In this document: positions 1 to 15,480 of the stretch, one piece after another | How positions within the stretch are numbered: the stretch's first letter is position 1 | How the letters are laid out: every line of letters starts with the position of its first letter | Source of the DNA: Tillus elongatus | Lineage: Eukaryota > Arthropoda > Insecta > Coleoptera > Cleridae | Direction of reading: 5' to 3' | NCBI GenBank assembly: GCA_964006375.1 | Contig: OZ023265.1 | Span: 7,295,160 to 7,359,159, forward strand | Length of the DNA stretch: 64,000 nt | The notes under the pieces: model-generated | Told to the model about the DNA's origin: nothing | The model's input: only the letters and a program-made list of their open reading frames with translations | The model's database searches: none | Program-made: the position numbers and the translations under genes

Positions 1-2412
<2,412 letters not shown>

Positions 2413-2461
2413 GGAGAAATGCTAAATTTGTAACCTAAAGCCAAAAAATGTTTTAAATAAA

Positions 2462-3398
2462 AAACAAAAATGACATATATCTTTCAAAATTTTTGTCTGA
2501 AATTGAATTTATAATTTCACAGTGTAATACTAGTAAACAGAATATATACAGATCACAAGTAATTAACATTCTAACAAATTTTTATCAAAAAGAAACAAAG
2601 TTCACCTACCTAGAAATACTTTACAAAAAATCAGTTTCTTTTTTTAAATCACATAACAACCTTATAGTTACAAGATCTGACAAAGGCAATGTCACAGTTA
2701 TTATGAATAAGGATCAGTATATTGAGCTTTCCAATTCTTTACTTTCTGACGAAAATTATTACAAAAAATTAACCACAGACCCAACATCCACCTTTCAACA
2801 AAAAGCTAATAAAATAGTTTCCAAATTAAAAAACAATAGTTTTATTACACAAGAAATGGCTAAAAAATTAACAATATATAATCAGACGTGTCCAAAATAC
2901 TATGGTCTTCCTAAAATTCATAAACCTGTTTTATCTTTAGGGCCAATTATTTCTTCCATAAATTCACCTAATAGTAAATTAGCTATACTAATCACTGAAA
3001 TTTTAACAAAAGCTTACAATATAAACAATGATTATTACATAAGAGACTCTTTTCACTTTTCAGATTTTATAAAGGATGTTACAATTCCAGATAATTATGT
3101 AATTGTTAGTCTTGATATTGTTTCACTTTTTACTAACATACCACTTCAACTTTTTAAAGATAGCATTGAGAAAAGATGGGTTTCTATTTCTCTAGAAACA
3201 TCCATTCCAAAAAATACATTTTTTGAAATAGTTGATTTTATTTTTAACTCAAGCTATTTTGTTTTTGAAAACACATATTATAAACAAATTTTTGGAACTC
3301 CAATGGGTGCTTGTATCTCTCCAATTATTGCACAATATGTTATAGATGATTTGCTTGAAACGTGTATACCAAAATTAAATTTCAATATTCCTTTTTAA
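2462..3398 (+). pseudogene. PLE reverse transcriptase (right arm)
   Basis: This is the Penelope-type RT, nearly identical to the left-arm copy. Motifs seen are LPKIHKP, then LGPIISSINSP (Gly where the left arm has Arg), motif A SLDIVSLFTN, and motif B GTPMGACISP. The frame closes at TAA 3396-3398, directly before nine A residues. One base further on, the frame reads KKKYVDDI, so the active site is split between two frames. The 5' part of the gene is missing. It could be a recent dead copy, or the split could be a real frameshift site, because both arms share it. Confidence 0.85.
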
Positions 3399-4383
3399 AA
3401 AAAAATATGTTGATGACATTATTTGTAGTATTCCTCTAAATTCAACAACACACATTTTGGAGGTTTTTAATTCTTACAACCAATATATTAAATTTACATT
3501 AGAAGAGGAAACAGATAACAGTGTACCATTCCTAGATACAAAATTAATTAGAACAAACGATAACAACATAATTTTAGATTGGTATATAAAACCAACTAAA
3601 TCTCAAAGATATATTAATTTTCATTCAGATCATTTGTTTAAAACTAAAATTAACATTTCATTAGGTTTAAAAAATAGAATATTAAAGATATGCCATCCTT
3701 CTTTCCACGAAAAAAATTTAAGAAAACTTTTTAATATTTTTGTTAACAACTCTTATCCTCCCAAACTACTTAATAAACTTTTATACAATTTTCCAAACAA
3801 TCACCATTACAATACAAGACAACCTCTACAAACAGTATCAAATTTATCTGACAGACATAACAACCAAATAATTTCGAGTTCGGAAACATCTAACTTTTTT
3901 TACATATCAATCCCATACATTAAAAGTATTTCCAATAGGTTAAAGTTTATATTTAAAGATGAAACCAATTTTAAAATAACGTTTCGATATTCAAAAACAA
4001 TTAATAACATTTTTAGTAAACTCAAAAGTAAGGATGAAATTTCCAAAGTGTCTGGAGTGGTGTATTGTATTCCATGTAATAATTGTAATTTAAGATACAT
4101 TGGCCAAACAAGCAGAGTCCTTAAAGATAGGTTAACACAGCACAAAAGTGACATACGTTTACAAAAAAGAACTTGCGCTCTGTCAGAACATAATCTTGAC
4201 ACTGGCCATAATATAAATTTTAGTAATGTTTCTATTTTACACTGTGAAACCTTAAGTAATAAAAGAATGTGTTTAGAAGAGTTTGAAATTACTTTTAACG
4301 AAAATTTAATAAACTTAAAGAAAGATAATAATTTTAGAAATCACTACCCCTTTTTATATTTCCTAGACAAAAACAAAAAATAA
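3394..4383 (+). pseudogene. PLE GIY-YIG endonuclease and RT end (right arm)
   Basis: This frame carries the RT motif C (YVDD) and the thumb/linker region. It then carries the GIY-YIG endonuclease: SGVVYCIPCNNCNLRYIGQT, then LKDRLTQHKSD, with HNLDTGHN and a conserved Glu region (CLEEFEITFNE) downstream. The Cys cluster between the GIY and YIG parts is typical of Penelope-type nucleases. The frame is open to 4383 and is fused in principle to the RT at 2462-3398 by a +1 shift at the T5A9 run. The TTG at 3457 is not the biological start. Confidence 0.85.
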
Positions 4384-4573
4384 ATTCAATTAAACAATAT
4401 TTAGCTTTATATGTCAGTTTGGCATTTATTAGACTTCACTCAAATTCATCAAAAGGTTTTCTTTTTATGTTTGTTATTAGATAAATAGTTTAGTAGAACT
4501 CATGTTATATGTAAGTATTTTAAACTTTTATATTTTTTCCAAGTAAATTGTAAACTTTTTTCTTTCCATGTTG

Positions 4574-4612
4574 TAGCCTCGATAAAGGAATAAATTTTTC
4601 CGAAAGCTCGGC
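4574..4612 (+). other. PLE terminal hairpin, hammerhead-like (degenerate)
   Basis: The segment cctcgataa-a-ggaa...ttcc-gaaag-ctcg-gcg has the same layout as the hammerhead-like motifs elsewhere in the window: a CUGANGA-like strand, one spacer base, a stem, GAAA and a 4-base loop. The first core strand is not canonical (CTCGATAA). The same hairpin is mirrored at about 262-300 on the minus strand. I regard it as related in architecture and probably inactive. Confidence 0.35.
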
Positions 4613-4696
4613 GTATAATAAAGAGTTTTATTCTACAACTGACGGCGTTCCCACAATTTTTTGATAAATAACACTATTACCGTCACAAAAATTTAA

Positions 4697-4699
<3 letters not shown>

Positions 4700-4788
<89 letters not shown>

Positions 4789-4915
4789 AAATTGAAACTG
4801 ATCCCGGATATGGGTTCTAAGGGTCCTAGTTCGCGCTCATTTGCAAAAATTTTTGCAAAGTCTCACCATCGATACCTCTCTATTAGTGATTTTTTAAAAA
4901 TAAAAATTCACTAAT
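4700..4915 (+). repeat. (TA)n and right half of TA-core element
   Basis: About 80 bp of (TA)n leads into the recurring right half: catataaaaattgaaactga, a cccggatat segment, cgcgctcatttg, and a terminal hairpin whose stems read attagtga and ttcactaat. This half completes the element begun at 1-206. Confidence 0.75.
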
Positions 4916-5965
4916 ACTACTGTACTATCATGATACTTGCGTATATAATTACTTATGTGTATTTACAACTCAGCGCCATTTTGGCTACAATGTCATTCTA
5001 AAATACGTTTGACGAAACGGTTTGTTCATTCATGCGGTACAAATATTTACGTACCTCCCGATACATTCAAACAAAGAGGAATAATATTTCACTAGAATGT
5101 CCAGATAATCCTCTGATTCAGTCCTGGACTCAGGTGAACTTTTCTCGCTTTTCCGATGTCGTGTTGTCAGTGTGTATTATGAGATTTTCCAATTCCCACA
5201 TTTACCCTTTACAATTTTACTGTAGTTACGCAGAAAACGGGCACGTCCAGTGCGATGTGGAATGCACCACGGACCTATTTTGCATATAGAGAGTATATTA
5301 GGGTTGTACCAGCCAGATGAGAAATATTATTCGATATTTTCCTTGACTTAAAAAGCAATGTGTATATTCTAAACAAAGATAGAAGGAGGTAGAGCTGGAA
5401 AGTGACAAAATCTGATATGACATCTGTGACACTGAGTCTGGAAAATAGAGTAGACGTATAAAAAGGTGGAAGGTGCTGAAAAAATACATACAGATTTGTC
5501 TGTCTATTTGGATTTACAGTTTAAATAAAAAGCTCGATTCGTTTTGTATGTAGGTCACCTTTTTGCGCTGAAAAAAAATAATGAAATATACAGTGTGAAA
5601 CCACCAAATGGAATTAATTCAGCATCTCAATTTTTGTGCATATTCATAATGACATTCTGCAGAGTGAAAACTTCACTCCAACATTTAAACCACCCCCTCT
5701 CGAGTGACAGTTAAATTGCAATTCCTAAATGTTTAAATGGGAACTAAGGGCGTGTGATGTATCATTTGAAAGATCTCTTCATTCTGTTTCAAAAATGATG
5801 AGGTTTTAAAAGTTATTGCAAAAATTTACAGCAAAAAAAGAAATTCAGACTCAGGAACTTCGCTATAACACTCTAAAAAATTAAGAACTAATCCCGTTTC
5901 AACTTTGATAATGAGAAATCAAGCAAAAACGATTTCAGTGTTCATTTCGAACGTGATCAATTGAA
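4916..5965. other. No gene recognised
   Basis: AT-rich sequence. The longest frame (5032-5289 +, 85 codons) matches no family I recognise and shows no domain, signal peptide or splice context. I do not call it a gene. Confidence 0.4.
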
Positions 5966-7321
5966 AGGTCTGGACGCAGAAAGTGCGTTATGGAAGTGAA
6001 TTTTTATAAAAATATTTTTAATACCAAATATGTTCCTTTAATGCAAGCAGTCATCAATTTGGTCACCGGTATAACCTATATAGTAGAAACAATATACCAT
6101 ATTTTACCAACATAACTTATTGTTTGAAAATGTACAAAAATTTTTGGAAAAAAAACTTAAAATATTGCTTTCCTAACCAACAAGTCCTAGGTTAATAGCG
6201 AATTGAATTATTGAAATTTTTAAATGAAAATTTGATACCAAAATGCACTTACTGCATCTCGATTTTTTTCTTACAAATATATTTCGATAAAAAATGCAAT
6301 AAAATAAAAGTGTTCGAAAAAAAAATCTAGGGATCACCAACGACTTATGGGCCAGCCTGTGATTGTCTAAATAATTTTATAAGATGCAGATCGAGACACC
6401 CTATAATTAACTTATAAAATTTTTTCTCGTTTGTTGTATAATAATAATTATATTGAGCTTTACCGTAGAAGTGCATCGCCCTGTATATATGTAAACAGAT
6501 AAAAACTGAATGTAAACCCGGATATAGATTCTAGGGGGCCTAGTTTGCGCTCATTTGAAGAAATCTGTTTAAAATTCTAAAGTCGCGGTGTCCTCATTGA
6601 CGAATTTTTTCTACGAAAATTTGCTAAAAATTATACACCGTTAAACCACAAACTTAACTAAAATTACCGCCAAAGTATCAGAGAAAAAAAACTAGCCTGT
6701 TGCATATCAGCCCTTTTTGTAAAACTTAGATCCTTTTTAGCCGTTGACAAAACATCACACACACTGTTTAGTCCACCCACTAACACTAACAAAGTGTAAA
6801 GAATAATTTGCACTTGTATATTAAAATTCCCAAACAACACAAATAATATGTAAAATGAAATTGAAAACAGATAAATGATCTAATAATGCACGTCAACTAA
6901 TAACACTGTTACAGCGTGTAGCTGACCTGCGCAATGATATCAAATGTTACGTTGCCAGGGTAACAACGACTGAGACATACTAGATCTTGTATATAAACCA
7001 GTTTTTATCATAAAAAAATAATAAGAACTGTATGATACTAAAAATAAATGTTTCAAATTTGAATAGCTCAATTTTCCATCAACCTAGAACGCTGAATTTT
7101 GGTACATAGTTAGATCTTTCTCAAGGCAACGTGTCCACCAAATTTCATAAAAACAGCTTGGTAATTTTCGGATAAAATTTGTTTTCGAAATAAAACCCAA
7201 AATTTTCCCGGAAAATCTTGTCCTATTTTCCTGGATATCGAACTCATCCAAGCTATTAATAAAATAAAGGCACTTGCCAAGTTTTATCAAAATCGGTTAA
7301 TTACTTTTTGAGTTATCGGTT

Positions 7322-7397
<76 letters not shown>
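5966..7397 (+). repeat. TA-core element copy, rearranged
   Basis: The copy begins with the family's GGACGCAGNAAGTGCGTTA-like segment and a gtagaaacaat...ccata block. It continues through the accaacgacttatgggcc block at about 6335 to the attttttgagttatcggt border and (TA)n at 7325-7397. A piece of the family's right end (cccggatatag..., cgctcatttg) is embedded at about 6500-6630, so this copy is a composite of two insertions. The same blocks recur in order at 9590-10870 and, inverted, at 17080-18400. Confidence 0.65.
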
Positions 7398-7398
<1 letters not shown>

Positions 7399-7403
<5 letters not shown>

Positions 7404-7957
7404 GAGACATACTTGGTTCTCTGGTTGAACCGCGTCCAGAATTTATGAAAACGCGACGTTTCGGCTCCTGTTTTGGAGCCATTTTAAAGAGGTTAAGGAA
7501 ATATGTAAGGACACTCTAAGGCCTCAATCTGCCTACTCCTTAGAGAGGTGGACAAAGGTGGGTTGGGTTGTCGTAGCACGATTGCGGAGCCTCAATCTGC
7601 CTACTGCCCAAATCTCGCCGGAGATCGTCTGTGTGGTCTCAGTGTGTTCAACCCTAGGCCTCAGAGAGATCTATCTGAGGCCTAGGGTCGAACACACTGA
7701 GACTTCACAGACGATCTCCGGCGATATTTGGGGAGTAGGCAGATTGAGGCCGCGTAATCGAGCTACAACAACCCAACCCACCTTTGTCCACCGCTCTAAG
7801 GAGTAGGCAGATTGAGGCCTTAGAGTGTCCTTACATGTTTCCTTTATCTCTTGAAAATGGCTGCAAAACAGGAGCCGACACGTCGACTTTTCATAAGTTC
7901 TGGACGCGGTTCAACCCGAGAACCAAGGATGTCTCACATTAAAGGGCTCGGAAATCT

Positions 7958-7963
<6 letters not shown>
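7399..7963. mobile_element. Foldback (palindromic) element in (TA)n
   Basis: This is an imperfect palindrome of about 560 bp centred near 7670 (ggcctcagagagatc / gatctatctgaggcc). The arms share the segments aggcctcaatctgcctac, acccaacccacctttgtcca and gaaccgcgtccagaa. Near each outer end lies a hairpin ggctcc...ggagcc followed by gaaacgtcg. The element is flanked on both sides by (TA)n. It encodes no protein I can support. A single diverged arm occurs at about 26015-26140, so it is a dispersed family. It may be a non-autonomous relative of the Penelope palindrome, but that is inference. Confidence 0.65.
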
Positions 7964-8033
<70 letters not shown>

Positions 8034-8245
8034 ATATAATCTGTGGCTGATGAAATTACTGTTCCATGGTCATAAATACCTCCACCACCATCACTACACC
8101 ACCAACATATAAAAATTGAAACTGACCCCGGATATGGATTCTAGGTGCCCAAATTGGTGCTCATTTGAAAAATTTTTTGCAAAGTCTCACCATCTCTCAC
8201 CTTTCTATTAGTGAATTTTTTTGTAATAAAAATTCACTAAAAAGA
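7964..8245 (+). repeat. (TA)n and right half of TA-core element
   Basis: (TA)n at 7964-8031 is followed by about 75 bp of unique sequence and then by the right-half consensus (catataaaaattgaaactga, ccccggatatgg, gctcatttg, attagtgaattttt...aattcacta) from about 8107. With the left border at about 7080-7324, this is a second TA-core element split by a palindromic insertion. Confidence 0.65.
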
Positions 8246-9040
8246 AAATATAAAAATTTATCAGCATTCGTCACAGTTGGCAATGTCAGTTTTGTTTAAA
8301 ACACCTTAGATACTTGCTATCTGACTGTAACCGCATGACAGTAGTTATCAGTTGTTAACTGCAATGCGGAAATATGGTCTATTTAACAGAAGTGCATAAA
8401 ATAACAATTCTACAGATACACTGAAAACTGGAAGCAGTCCTTTATTTTCACATTGCATTTGACCGCTTAAACACTCCGAATTTGTCTGAAGAATAATAAA
8501 TTATGTCAATAACTCGACCGGTTTATACATATACTAATCTATACGTTTGTCTCGACTTAAAGATCTATTTGTTTTGTTTGAATTTAATATAAATACTATT
8601 GCGACGAATTATCATCAATATAAATACAGTTTGTATGTAGGATTTTAGTTGAATTAGTTATCTTTTGTTAGAGTGTTAACATGTTGAGCCAAACACCCGG
8701 TATTAGTTTTTCTATTTAAAAAAGATGAGCGGAGTTGATGTTGTTTATCTAGCCAGATGTTTGTCGGCGTGATCCAATATCCACATAGTACATTTCTAGA
8801 TCGAAAGGAAAGGTGCAGAGTCTTTAAATAACTCGGTTCCTTTAAAGCTATTATCCGTATATTTGATAAGGGCTCATAAATATGTCGACCAGAAGATTAA
8901 AAGCAGGTCTTCGACCTAGTAGTTTGACCACACAATAAACAAACGATCGTTCCTGGACGACAATTTGACTTCGGACTAGTTCGTTTACCTTGACGCGATA
9001 TAAATACATGTAGCTAGTTGTTTAGCTTAGAATTTATCTT
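8246..9040. other. No gene recognised
   Basis: AT-rich sequence with many stops in all frames. I see no recognisable coding or structural feature apart from the sequence leading into the hammerhead-like motif at 9041. Confidence 0.4.
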
Positions 9041-9081
9041 CCTCTGAAGATGTTGACTTTGTCAACGAAACGATCGTAAGG
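9041..9081 (+). ncRNA. Hammerhead-ribozyme-like motif
   Basis: Core strand CTGAAGA (fits CUGANGA), one unpaired T, and a perfect 6-bp stem GTTGAC/GTCAAC with a TTT loop. Then GAAAC, tetraloop GATC and GTA (H17 = A). The sequences flanking the core, CCT and AGG, can pair as the start of stem I. All nucleotides I expect to be catalytic are present. The spacer base between CUGANGA and stem II is not in the textbook core. The downstream sequence tgtgttgtggtgatttgggt is shared with other copies, so this belongs to a dispersed element. Confidence 0.5.
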
Positions 9082-9589
9082 TCTCTGAAATATGTGTTGT
9101 GGTGATTTGGGTTTCTCAAAGTGTACTTATTAATTCTACAGATGATTTGTTACGAAGATAAAACACGAAGTTGTTCGCCTATTTCAATAACAACTTCCCT
9201 ATTTGTCTCGTATATCCCAAGGAACAATTAGTAGAATTGAAAAGCAATTTAACCAGCTTGCACATATAAGGCACAAAACACCCATTGTGATCGCAGTACT
9301 GAGATGCCAAAGGCCTATACGACTCATTAAATAATTTACAATCTTTATTCGAATTGAGTAAAATGCAGGCAGTATAACTAAATTGGTTTCTGAATGAAAT
9401 TTAAATCGTAAAAGAAAGTGCACGACTAGCCACTGGTGAGCTGACACTAAATGGATCATTAAAATCAGAATGGTGGGTCACAACTCTCATAATTAATGTG
9501 GTTTACACAAGTAAAAATCAAGGCGCATTTATAATTATTTATTGATATAATATGAATTTACATCATGCAAATATTGTATATGAAAAAAG
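9082..9589. other. No gene recognised
   Basis: The first ~60 bp is the tail of the hammerhead-containing repeat. The rest is AT-rich, and the minus-strand frame at 9199-9459 matches no family I know. Confidence 0.35.
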
Positions 9590-10870
<1,281 letters not shown>

Positions 10871-11700
10871 TGAAACAGTTATCAACGACATTTAAAGCAA
10901 AAATAATGAAAGCAGATGAACTAGGTACTTAACTTTAACTGCTGAGGTGTAGTTTCATGGGTCCCAGCAGAGACGTCGAGTCCTTCTGCTTCTTAGAGCC
11001 AGCAGGACCTCTCAGAATACATATATTGGAGTCATTAAGGCTGTCCAGACAATTACTACATTTGAGCAGGGCTCTGTTGAGTTGACCTCAGCGGACTCTC
11101 CAAGTTATTGATGGACCTTTTCTGCTGTTCTTGTCATCTAGACGGTGCAGCGGGGGTGCCTTGGATTGACGTGGGATAAGGCCTTAAAAGGGTAGAGAAT
11201 GGCCCCCCCCAACGATTAGTAGTAGCAGAAATATTTAGATATAAAGGCAAAACAGGCGATGTAAAATGAAATTACTAATTTTAGGTCTACTCAACTCTTA
11301 TCTCTTGCATATTTATTATGTAAATGTGTCTGACTAAAATGTAATTTTTCATAATGTTTTAATAGGATTAAAAATGTAATATAGGCACACATATTATCTA
11401 ATTTTTTATTTTTCACATTAAGCTTATTTTATGTGGCACGTATGTTTAACAAACACATGAAAGAAAGAACAGAAACATGATGAAATATTATAATTATAGT
11501 AGTCTCAAGTAGATTTCATTTGCGACAGTACTTAAACCAGTGCATGCATGAAAATTCAATTACGCTTTCTGTAAAAGTTATTTTGTGGTATTATAAAAGT
11601 CGGGACACAGTATGTGCGTTATAATAGCTAATTTTCATAAGTTGTGTAATACATATAAGTACAATTTGCATAACCCAATTCATCGCAATACAATTTTAGA
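10871..11700. other. No gene recognised
   Basis: Non-coding sequence including a mixed-composition block at about 10960-11215 with a C8 run. I recognise nothing in it. Confidence 0.35.
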
Positions 11701-11740
11701 CCTGACGATCGTTTCACTAACGAAGTTAGCGCCATCAAAG
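11701..11740 (-). ncRNA. Decayed hammerhead-like motif
   Basis: On the minus strand the motif reads TTGATGG in place of CTGATGA, then a GCTAAC/GTTAGT stem with a TTC loop, then GAAAC-GATC-GTC-AGG. The stem, tetraloop and cleavage triplet are kept, but two core bases are changed, so it is probably inactive. It directly precedes the 3' end of a LINE copy. Confidence 0.4.
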
Positions 11741-11744
11741 TTTT

Positions 11745-14450
11745 TTTTTAATATTTCAACACACCACGAGGGCTTGCAGCCTAAATACTATCGTACAGTG
11801 GGTGTCGACAAGTAAGAAAGACGCAACTTGTTTATTCTGGACTTGGAGGTTCGGAGGAGAAGGAAAACCTTGTGCCGGCAAAAAATTCCACAACTTGGAA
11901 GTCCTCGGTACAAAAGAGCGGGCATAACAAGATGATCTATGTCTGGTAACTTGAACAGTAAAAGGGTGTTCGCTCTGTCCCCCTGGTATATCTGTTGGGG
12001 GCAGCAGGTGGAGGAACTATGGAAGAAAGCTCCTCTGAGCAGTGCCCGTGCAGATATCTATAAAAGAGAGAGCGGTCACCAACCGCACCAACAGTCTTTG
12101 AGGGTAGGGTCACCGATGAGACGTATATCACTCTTCTGAATGGAGTCCAGGATAGCGAGTGTAGAAGCGGCAGCGGCACCCCAGATGTGGGAGCAGTATT
12201 CGAGATTTGGCCTTATTTGTAAAGTATATAGGGTATAGAGATTAGCTGGTGAAAAGTATTTGCGAGCTCGGAAGAGGAAACCTAATTTCTTAGCAGACGC
12301 TTCTGAAATTGATGTGACATGTTGGTTCCAATTACTATTTCGAACCACAGAAATGCCAACAAGTTAAAAGGACTCATTACTTTGACTAACTGGGTTATTC
12401 ATTGTGATGGGTCTAGGGCTGGTGTATCTCCTATGAGATAGAAAGCAAGACTAAGATTTGGTGGAGATGAGTTGTACAATATTTCTACTTCCATAGTCTA
12501 ATATTTTTTTAGAGATCCACAGAGACAGAACCCTCGATGAGTCTGCGATCCTCATCTAATTGGGCTAAAGAGACACGCTTAGAATATTGTATATGTGAAT
12601 GGAGGGTGCTGTCATCCGCTTTACTGTGAACTGGGTTGGATGTGCTAGAGAGGAGGTCATTGATGTGGAGAAGAAACAAAGTAGGGACTAAAGCTGAACC
12701 TTGAGGGACTCCTGCATTAATTGGATACAATTTAGAGGAATGGCCATCCACGGCAACAGAAATGCTCCGGTTGGAGATGAAATTTGCTGTTCAGGTACAG
12801 AGTTTTGGTGGTAGGCCATAGCTCGGACGTTTATTAAGAAGTGCTGCGTGCCAGACCTGGTCAAATGCTTCGGATATGTATAGAGCGACAATCTGGGATT
12901 CAGCGTGTAGGTCCATAGACTTGTTCCAAGAATGGTTGACAAATGAAAGGAGGTTGGTAGTTGATCTGCGCTGACAGAATCCATACTGCCTGTCGTGGAT
13001 TAGACTGTGTTTTTCAAGAAATTTTAGTAATTCGGTGTTTTACTTTTCCATCACTTTAGAGACGACTGAAAGGAGAAAAATAGGCCTGTAGTTGCTAGGA
13101 AGCGCTTTGGATCCTTTCTTGGGAACGGGTTGTACTCGCGCAGTTTTCCAGTTACTAGGGAATATGCCTCTATTGTAGGATGTCTGAAACAGACGAGTCA
13201 GGACAGGGGCAAGTTCTGGTGCGCATTTTTTGAGAACAATTGCTGGGATCTCTTCAAGGCCAGAGACTTTCCTGGTATTAAGAAATGAGAGCATCTTTCG
13301 TACCTTTTTAATTTTGAAAATGATAACCGTGATTTTATGGGGACTGTTGGTGGTTGAACATTTGAAGGTGGGTTGAGAGTAGAATTGCCGGCGAACAACG
13401 ACTCAAAATGTTCAGCCTTGTCCAGGTCGGTAGAAACAATTTCATCCCCTAAAACAAGATGTGGGAACGTGCTCTTGCAGAAATTATTCCCAATAGATTT
13501 AGCAAGAGTCCAGAAGGGTCTGCTCCGTTGGAGCTTGAGAGGACTTTGTTTTTGATTTGGTTATTAAACGAGTTTTTTGTCTCAGAAAGAATGCGGACAT
13601 AGCGGTTAAATGCTAGACGGTTTTCTTGACTGGGATTGTGTAGAAGCGTTTTGTGAGCTTTGACCTTTTCAAGTCTGGCCTTGTCACAGGATTTTGAGAA
13701 CCAGGGCTTTTGAGTGGCTGCAGGGGTTTTCTGTGTACATGGAATAAATAATTCCATGCCAGCTTGGATAATTTTGGTGACGTTTCGTGAGATGTCAGAG
13801 GGGTCAGGATGAGAGAAGCAGACAGAGGCCCATGGAAATGAGGAAAAGTAATCCCGCATTTCGTCCCAGTTCGCGGAGTTATAGTGCCAAACGATACGTG
13901 GGTGTAGTGAGTGTGTGACCTCGGGTTGCATTGCGCAGGAAGCAGTGACCATGCCATGGTCTGAGCGACCGAGGGGGGCGGTGACTGATGTCTTATAGCA
14001 TTTAGGTTCTGTAGTAAGAAGGAGCGCCAAGTGATTTAAGCTGGGTGTTGGGATGCGAGGAAAGTAAGTAGGTTGCTGAACTATATTGGCTAAAAAATTG
14101 CTGACTGCGAAGGCCTCCGCTGCTCTCCCTTGTGGATAGGTTTTTGAAGATCCTAGCCATTCTTTATTATGGACATTGAAGTCACAAAGAATAGTGACCC
14201 CGGATCAAGGATATTCAGAAATGAGATGGTCGGTTTTTTCAGAAAGGTAGTCAAAGAGCTGGACAAAGTTGTTGTCAGAAGGTGACCGGTAAAAAACCGA
14301 TTCACAAGGGAGAGTACCTTGTGAATCGGTTTTTGAAGATCCTTGCCATTCCTTATTATGGATATTGAAGTCACAAGAATAGTGACCTCGGAGAAGGGAT
14401 ATTCAGAAATCAGATGGTCGGTTGGTGAACCTTGAACGCTATCTTTCTGT
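11745..14450 (-). mobile_element. LINE family 1, copy 1 (5'-truncated)
   Basis: This non-LTR retrotransposon has its 3' end at about 11745-11800 (the shared end contains caccacgaggg). Read on the minus strand it shows endonuclease remnants with GRSDHGMVT, linker KPWFSKSCDKARLEKVKAHK, RT entry SNYRPIFLLSVVSKVMEK, motif A region, motif B AGVPQGSALVPTLFLLHIND, a damaged motif C (HSKADDSTLHS in place of HSYADDSTLHS) and the C-terminal segment LEYCSHIWGAAAASTLAILD. Frames are broken many times (12076-14030). At the 5' end the endonuclease segment is tandemly repeated (about 14140-14260 and 14325-14425). The clade is probably in the CR1/Jockey group. Confidence 0.8.
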
Positions 14451-14534
14451 GGAAATAAAACTGAGAAGACGCAGTTTTTGTACAGATGACCCACAGATTG
14501 GCATCTTAACTACACATTTGATAGCGTTTCTTTT

Positions 14535-15480
14535 AAATATACAGGGTGATGAAAATTGGCGGTGTCATTTGGTTAAATTAAAATCACAATTACTCGCTTA
14601 TTTCAAATGGACACCCTATATTTTATGAGCTATTTCGCTTCGCATCCGGTTTCCCTTTCAGCGTGTATTAGTATTCTCTATACCCAAATACCACAGTTTC
14701 CCGAATAATTCAATTTAATTGGATTCACTTAATTCAAATTGTCACAATAGATTTTAAGTAGACTTTGGAGCTAGATAATATGATTGTTGACGTCTGCATG
14801 TCAAAAAAGCGTCAAGATAATCTTATTGTCACAAAAATCGAGATACTCTCAGTCAATGCGGTGCAAGAATGACCAATTTGCAGTACACAAACGACAATTT
14901 TTTGGAGCTTCTAATTATCTATGGTGAATGCCAACAATTTGTGGGCCGAACATGTCGTGGATTTTCTGAAAAGTGCCCGAATAATCGGAAACACAGACAC
15001 GACATGATAAAGAGGTTGCTGCAAAATTGTTCACAGCATGGAGGTTTTCACCCTAAAGTACAGAAGCGTAAGTTCGATTACGTGGTAAATTAAGCGAACG
15101 TATTGGCATTTTTTGTTGCTGACCCCAAGGCATCTATCAGGGATTGCTAGCTTGTCAGCTAGAACGATTCACAGAATTTCGAAAAAGCATAATTGGAGAC
15201 CCTTTTCTTACCACTCGATACATGGTTTGCAACCAGAGAATCTTCCTAGACGTGTTGAGTTATGTGAATGGTTCCTATTGAAAACACAAGAAGATGAGAA
15301 TTTCTGCCGGAGAATTATCTATCGGTATGAGGCAAAGTTCTCCAAAAATGGCATGCACAATCGCCACAATAGTCACTTCTGGTCAGATCAGAATCCCCAT
15401 GTTACCAGGATCAACTATTTCCAAGACAGGTGGACATTCAATGTGTTTAATAAATTTTATCATTAAATTAAAGAGTTTTG
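14535..15480 (+). pseudogene. DUF4817/IS630-Tc1-like DDE transposase remnant
   Basis: Two broken frames (14869-15093 and 15113-15466) together resemble the insect DUF4817 transposase family. The N-terminal part is a helix-turn-helix (YTNDNFLELLIIYGECQQF, then CPNNRKHRHDMIKRLLQN). It is followed by SARTIHRISKKHNWRPFSYH, LPRRVELCEWFL and a DDE start, where YRYEAKF stands in place of the usual [YF]TDEA[TS]F. The first catalytic Asp is therefore lost. After that come NRHNSHFWSDQNPH and FQDRWTFNV. The protein is cut off before the remaining catalytic residues. A possible terminal sequence (acagggtgatgaaaattgg) lies at about 14540. Confidence 0.7.

Larger units (their letters stand above)
2462..4667 (+). 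mobile_element. Penelope-like element, right arm of palindrome
   Basis: This is the mirror-image copy of 207-2412, arranged head-to-head with it (5' ends at the centre, 3' ends outward). It starts about 49 bp further into the element than the left copy, at the codons for NKNDIYLSKF. The outer end carries the hairpin at about 4574-4612 (cctcgataaaggaa ... ttccgaaagctcggcg) and stops at ttgataa. A 30-bp unique stretch follows, and then the flanking (TA)n. Confidence 0.9.

Noticed and set aside
5032..5289. 85-codon plus-strand frame
   Set aside because: No recognisable domain, splice context or similarity to other parts of the window.
7558..7806. 82-codon frame across the foldback centre
   Set aside because: It runs through both arms of a palindrome; the peptide simply mirrors the repeat.
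8040..8060. A second CTGATGA near a (TA)n tract
   Set aside because: No stem II or GAAA in the expected positions.
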